Of a stretch of DNA of 9,313 nt, positions 6,936 to 9,313 are shown in pieces. The notes beneath the pieces are model-generated. The model worked only from the letters and a program-made list of their open reading frames with translations. It was not told the DNA's origin and did no database searches. Both the position numbers and the translations under genes were made by a program. Location: the NCBI GenBank assembly GCA_964422065.1, contig CAYQZW010000073.1:1-9313 (forward strand), read 5' to 3'. Origin of the DNA: S141-55 sp964422065. Lineage in GTDB: Bacteria; Hydrothermota; Hydrothermia; WGAB01. Every line of letters begins with the position of its first letter. Positions within the stretch are counted from its first letter, which is position 1.

Positions 6936-7895
6936 ATGAAGACCGTACGTCCGATACTCCTTTCCCTCTTGGTCCTGGGAATAGCAGGATGGGTATGGAC
7001 GGTTTTTCCGGTGCCCCCCGGGGAGACGGCCGGCCTGGTATACAAGACCCTCCGCATCCCGCGGGTCCTGCTCGGGGGCGCTGTCGGGGCGGGATTGGCC
7101 ATGGCTGGGGCCGTGCTCCAGGCCCTGTTTCGCAATCCCCTGGCATCTCCGTTGACCCTTGGCGTCGCAGGTGGAGCCGCCTTCGGGGGCGTCCTGGCCA
7201 TGGTCTTTGGCATCCAGATGGCTCTCGGTGGCCTGCCGTTTTACTTCGGGCTCGCTCTGGTCTTTGCGTTGCTGACCCTTGGACTGACGTATCGCTTGGC
7301 CCTCCATGATGGACACCTCCGCATCTCCGTTCTCCTGTTGGCTGGAGTGGTTCTGAATTTCTTTTATTCCGGCCTCATCCTTTTGGTGCAATACCTCTCG
7401 GATTACACCCGGACCTTTGAGACCGTGCGCTGGCTGATGGGAAACCTCGGCATCGTGGGCATGACCATCCCTTTGACGGTGTTGGGCACGGTCCTGGCTG
7501 TTGGGATTGGGGTCTTCCTCCTGGCAGCCCCCTTGAACCTGTTGAGCCAGGGCGAAGAGTCCGCCCACGCGTTGGGGGTTGAAGTCCAAAAGACCGTGAC
7601 GGGACTCTTCGCGCTGGTCTCTCTTCTGGTAGGAGTTTCGGTGGCCTTGACCGGCCCGATTGGCTTCGTCGGACTCGTGATCCCCCATGCGATGCGTCAA
7701 TGGGTGGGCGCAGACCACCGAAAACTCATCCCCATGAGTGCACTCTGGGGCGCGATTGCACTGATCGTGGCAGACGGAATGGGACGGATCCTCTTCGCTC
7801 CTGTTGAACTCCCTGTCGGGGTGGTCACGGGGCTCCTGGGGAGCCCGTACTTCCTTTGGCTCCTCTATCGGTATGGACGAAAGGGATGGGGATGA
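6936..7895 (+). CDS. FecCD/BtuC-type ABC transporter permease (iron-siderophore, heme or cobalamin)
   Basis: The 319-residue integral membrane protein carries the FecCD/BtuC signatures in order: LRIPRVLLGGAVGAGLAMAG (residues 39-58) continuing to LQALFRNPLASPLTLGVAGG, then RWLMGNL (165-171), the coupling-loop segment EESAHALGVEVQ (208-219), which contacts the ATPase subunit, TGPIGFVGLVIPH (239-251) and ELPVGVVTGLLGSPYFLWLL (291-310). Length is normal and about ten helices are expected. The frame is open far upstream, but that part is antisense to the symporter. The ATG at 6936 is chosen for GAAGG 8 bases upstream and because a signal-anchor-like segment follows. The ATPase and binding-protein genes that usually follow are absent: the next gene is convergent miaB. 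It may use components encoded elsewhere. Substrate (Fe-siderophore, heme, B12) cannot be told from the permease alone. Confidence 0.94.
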   Translation: MKTVRPILLSLLVLGIAGWVWTVFPVPPGETAGLVYKTLRIPRVLLGGAVGAGLAMAGAVLQALFRNPLASPLTLGVAGGAAFGGVLAMVFGIQMALGGLPFYFGLALVFALLTLGLTYRLALHDGHLRISVLLLAGVVLNFFYSGLILLVQYLSDYTRTFETVRWLMGNLGIVGMTIPLTVLGTVLAVGIGVFLLAAPLNLLSQGEESAHALGVEVQKTVTGLFALVSLLVGVSVALTGPIGFVGLVIPHAMRQWVGADHRKLIPMSALWGAIALIVADGMGRILFAPVELPVGVVTGLLGSPYFLWLLYRYGRKGWG

Positions 7896-9233
7896 TTATC
7901 CCATGGATGCGACGGCCTCGACCCGGGCGGAGGCCCGAATCTGCGCAACGACTTCCGGATAGGGGATGACCCGGAGCGGCGTGATCACTGGGGTCAATCC
8001 ACGAATCTCCCGAACTTTGCCCCGCACCCAGGTCCCGGGCGGATAGGTGCCCTCCACGATGGCGGTGACGTTGCCCCGGGTCTTGCCGGCAGAATAGCCG
8101 CGGCTCTTGCGGGCCGGCTTTTCGATCAGCACGTCGTACACGCGACCGATCATCTGTTGACGTCGGCGGGCGATCCCTTCATTGACCACTTCAATGAGTT
8201 TGCGGAGCCGGGCTCCTTTGATGGCGTCCGGGACCTGGTCCGGAAACCGCGCCGCCGCGGTTCCGGGTCTGGGGGAATAGATGAACATGTAGGCCCCGTC
8301 AAACTCAACAGCCCGAACGACATCTAAGGTGTCCTCAAAGTCCTGCTCGGTCTCCCCCGGGAAGCCCACCATGATATCCGTGGTTAGGGTTCCTTCCGGC
8401 AGCAGGCGTCGGATCATCCGTGCCTTTTCAATGAACTCTTCTTTGGTATACCCCCGATGCATTCGGAGGAGAACCCGCGTAGAACCTGCCTGCAAGGGCA
8501 GGTGGATCCAATCGGTAATCCGCTGGGATTCTGCAATGGTTCGGACGACCTTTGCGGTCATATCCCTGGGATGCGGGGAGGTAAAACGGATCCTGAGGAA
8601 CCGAGTCTCCCGATCCAGAAGGGACAGAAGTTCCGCGAAATCCAGAGTGCCATCAAAATACGAATTGACGTTTTGCCCCAGCAACGTTAATTCCAGGACC
8701 CCTTTTTCCTCGAGTCGTCGGGCCTCTTCCAGGATTTCTGGATGGGGCCTGGAGATTTCCCGGCCCCGGACCCGCGGAACAATGCAGAAGGTGCAGAAGT
8801 GATCACAACCGCGCATGATGGTCAGGAAGGCGAAAGGTGAGCCCTCCTGGACCTGTTGTTCTTTGGGGAACTCCCCAACATTCTCGCAATAGACCCCTGG
8901 CTGTTCTTCGCCTAAGAGGAGTCGGGGGATCTTCACCAGGCTCCCGGTCCCCACCACCCAATCGGCACCGACATTCAGCAACTGTTCTCTCATCCACTGG
9001 GCCATGCACCCCATCACCAAGACTTTTTTCCCCCTCCGCTTCATGGACCGGATGTACTCGATGGCCTTAACATCCGCCTTTTCTCGGACCGTGCATGTGT
9101 TGACCAAAACGACCTCCGCTTGGTCCGGCTTCTCGGTCTCCACAAAGCCCCGATCGACCAGCAGTTGCCGGACCGTGTTGGAGTCGTAGACGTTCATCTG
9201 GCAGCCGAAGGTCTGGATATAGAACCGTTTCAT
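7896..9233 (-). CDS. miaB: tRNA-2-methylthio-N6-dimethylallyladenosine synthase MiaB
   Basis: MiaB is a radical-SAM methylthiotransferase that converts i6A37 of tRNAs reading UNN codons to ms2i6A, aiding decoding accuracy. The 445-residue protein has all three regions. The N-terminal UPF0004 domain shows QTFGCQMN (Cys11), VNTCTVREKA (Cys47) and VMGCMAQ (Cys76), ligands of the auxiliary [4Fe-4S] cluster. The radical-SAM core shows RGCDHFCTFCIVPRVRGRE with Cys143, Cys147, Cys150. The C-terminal TRAM domain (about 365-435) includes GKTRGNVTAIVEG. The FGCQMN and NTCTVREKA forms separate it from MtaB and RimO. The ATG at 9233 is the family start, yet no Shine-Dalgarno sequence precedes it and a promoter lies just upstream, suggesting a leaderless mRNA. 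Its TAA stop abuts the permease TGA with no spacer. The gene looks intact. Confidence 0.97.
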   Translation of the reverse strand: MKRFYIQTFGCQMNVYDSNTVRQLLVDRGFVETEKPDQAEVVLVNTCTVREKADVKAIEYIRSMKRRGKKVLVMGCMAQWMREQLLNVGADWVVGTGSLVKIPRLLLGEEQPGVYCENVGEFPKEQQVQEGSPFAFLTIMRGCDHFCTFCIVPRVRGREISRPHPEILEEARRLEEKGVLELTLLGQNVNSYFDGTLDFAELLSLLDRETRFLRIRFTSPHPRDMTAKVVRTIAESQRITDWIHLPLQAGSTRVLLRMHRGYTKEEFIEKARMIRRLLPEGTLTTDIMVGFPGETEQDFEDTLDVVRAVEFDGAYMFIYSPRPGTAAARFPDQVPDAIKGARLRKLIEVVNEGIARRRQQMIGRVYDVLIEKPARKSRGYSAGKTRGNVTAIVEGTYPPGTWVRGKVREIRGLTPVITPLRVIPYPEVVAQIRASARVEAVASMG

Positions 9234-9313
9234 CGGGCCATAAAAATATGGTCCCCCAGTGAAACAGTCAAGAATATCAACTTGCCTGCGTGGGGAAGAC
9301 GGGACGCCAAGAG
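9234..9313 (-). promoter_or_regulatory. miaB upstream region with sigma70-type promoter
   Basis: On the minus strand TTGACT (9266-9271) and TATTTT (9243-9248) are 17 bases apart. The predicted transcription start falls at about 9234-9237, only 1 to 4 bases before the miaB ATG. An alternative -10, CATATT (9245-9250), has a 15-base spacer and is less likely. There is no purine-rich ribosome-binding site between the promoter and the ATG; the sequence there is TATGGCCCG. Nothing else is recognised in the rest of this 80-base end piece. Confidence 0.6.

Noticed and set aside
6891..7718. Minus-strand open frame (275 codons) opposite the permease
   Set aside because: Antisense to a conserved FecCD gene; the product is a hydrophilic Gln/Glu/His-rich sequence with no motif, the mirror of hydrophobic codons.
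7830..7846. Perfect GC hairpin as an intrinsic terminator
   Set aside because: It is about 50 bases inside the permease coding region and no T-run follows on either strand.

Overview
The window is a densely packed piece of a bacterial chromosome with moderately high G+C. A bacterial-type miaB and a PTS EIIA domain indicate a bacterium rather than an archaeon. A V/A-type (rotary) ATPase subunit C, and a transporter very close to LeuT of the hyperthermophile Aquifex aeolicus, fit a deep-branching, possibly thermophilic or uncultivated lineage. That placement is inference; nothing here fixes the phylum.

Layout. Nine genes occupy almost all the sequence. From right to left, miaB (7896-9233, minus) starts just downstream of a good promoter and ends directly against the stop codon of a plus-strand FecCD/BtuC-type permease (6936-7895). 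That permease is divergent, across a 93-base region, from a long minus-strand series running to the left edge: LeuT-type Na+/amino-acid symporter (5301-6842), COG2426 'small multidrug export' membrane protein (4757-5296), an unrecognised polytopic membrane protein with an acidic tail (3413-4672), V/A-type ATPase subunit C (2340-3416), a YtcJ-like metal-dependent amidohydrolase (776-2314), a PTS EIIA/PtsN-like phosphocarrier (261-716), and the start of a short C4 zinc-ribbon protein (1-258, cut by the window edge).

How they fit together. The symporter and COG2426 genes are 4 bases apart and look co-transcribed. The unknown membrane protein and ATPase subunit C overlap by four bases (GTGA), the tightest coupling in the window, so a role of the membrane protein near the rotary ATPase is the most interesting hypothesis. 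No other ATPase subunit lies in the window; the remaining genes may continue beyond the left edge or sit elsewhere. EIIA and zinc-ribbon genes are 2 bases apart and probably have their own promoter at 741-769, which suggests a regulatory sub-operon at the end of the cluster.

No rRNA, tRNA, CRISPR array, insertion sequence or long repeat was seen. The most notable readings are the unknown membrane protein coupled to subunit C, a MhsT-like Gly-Met-Gly substrate loop inside an otherwise LeuT-like transporter, and a miaB transcript that appears to be leaderless.
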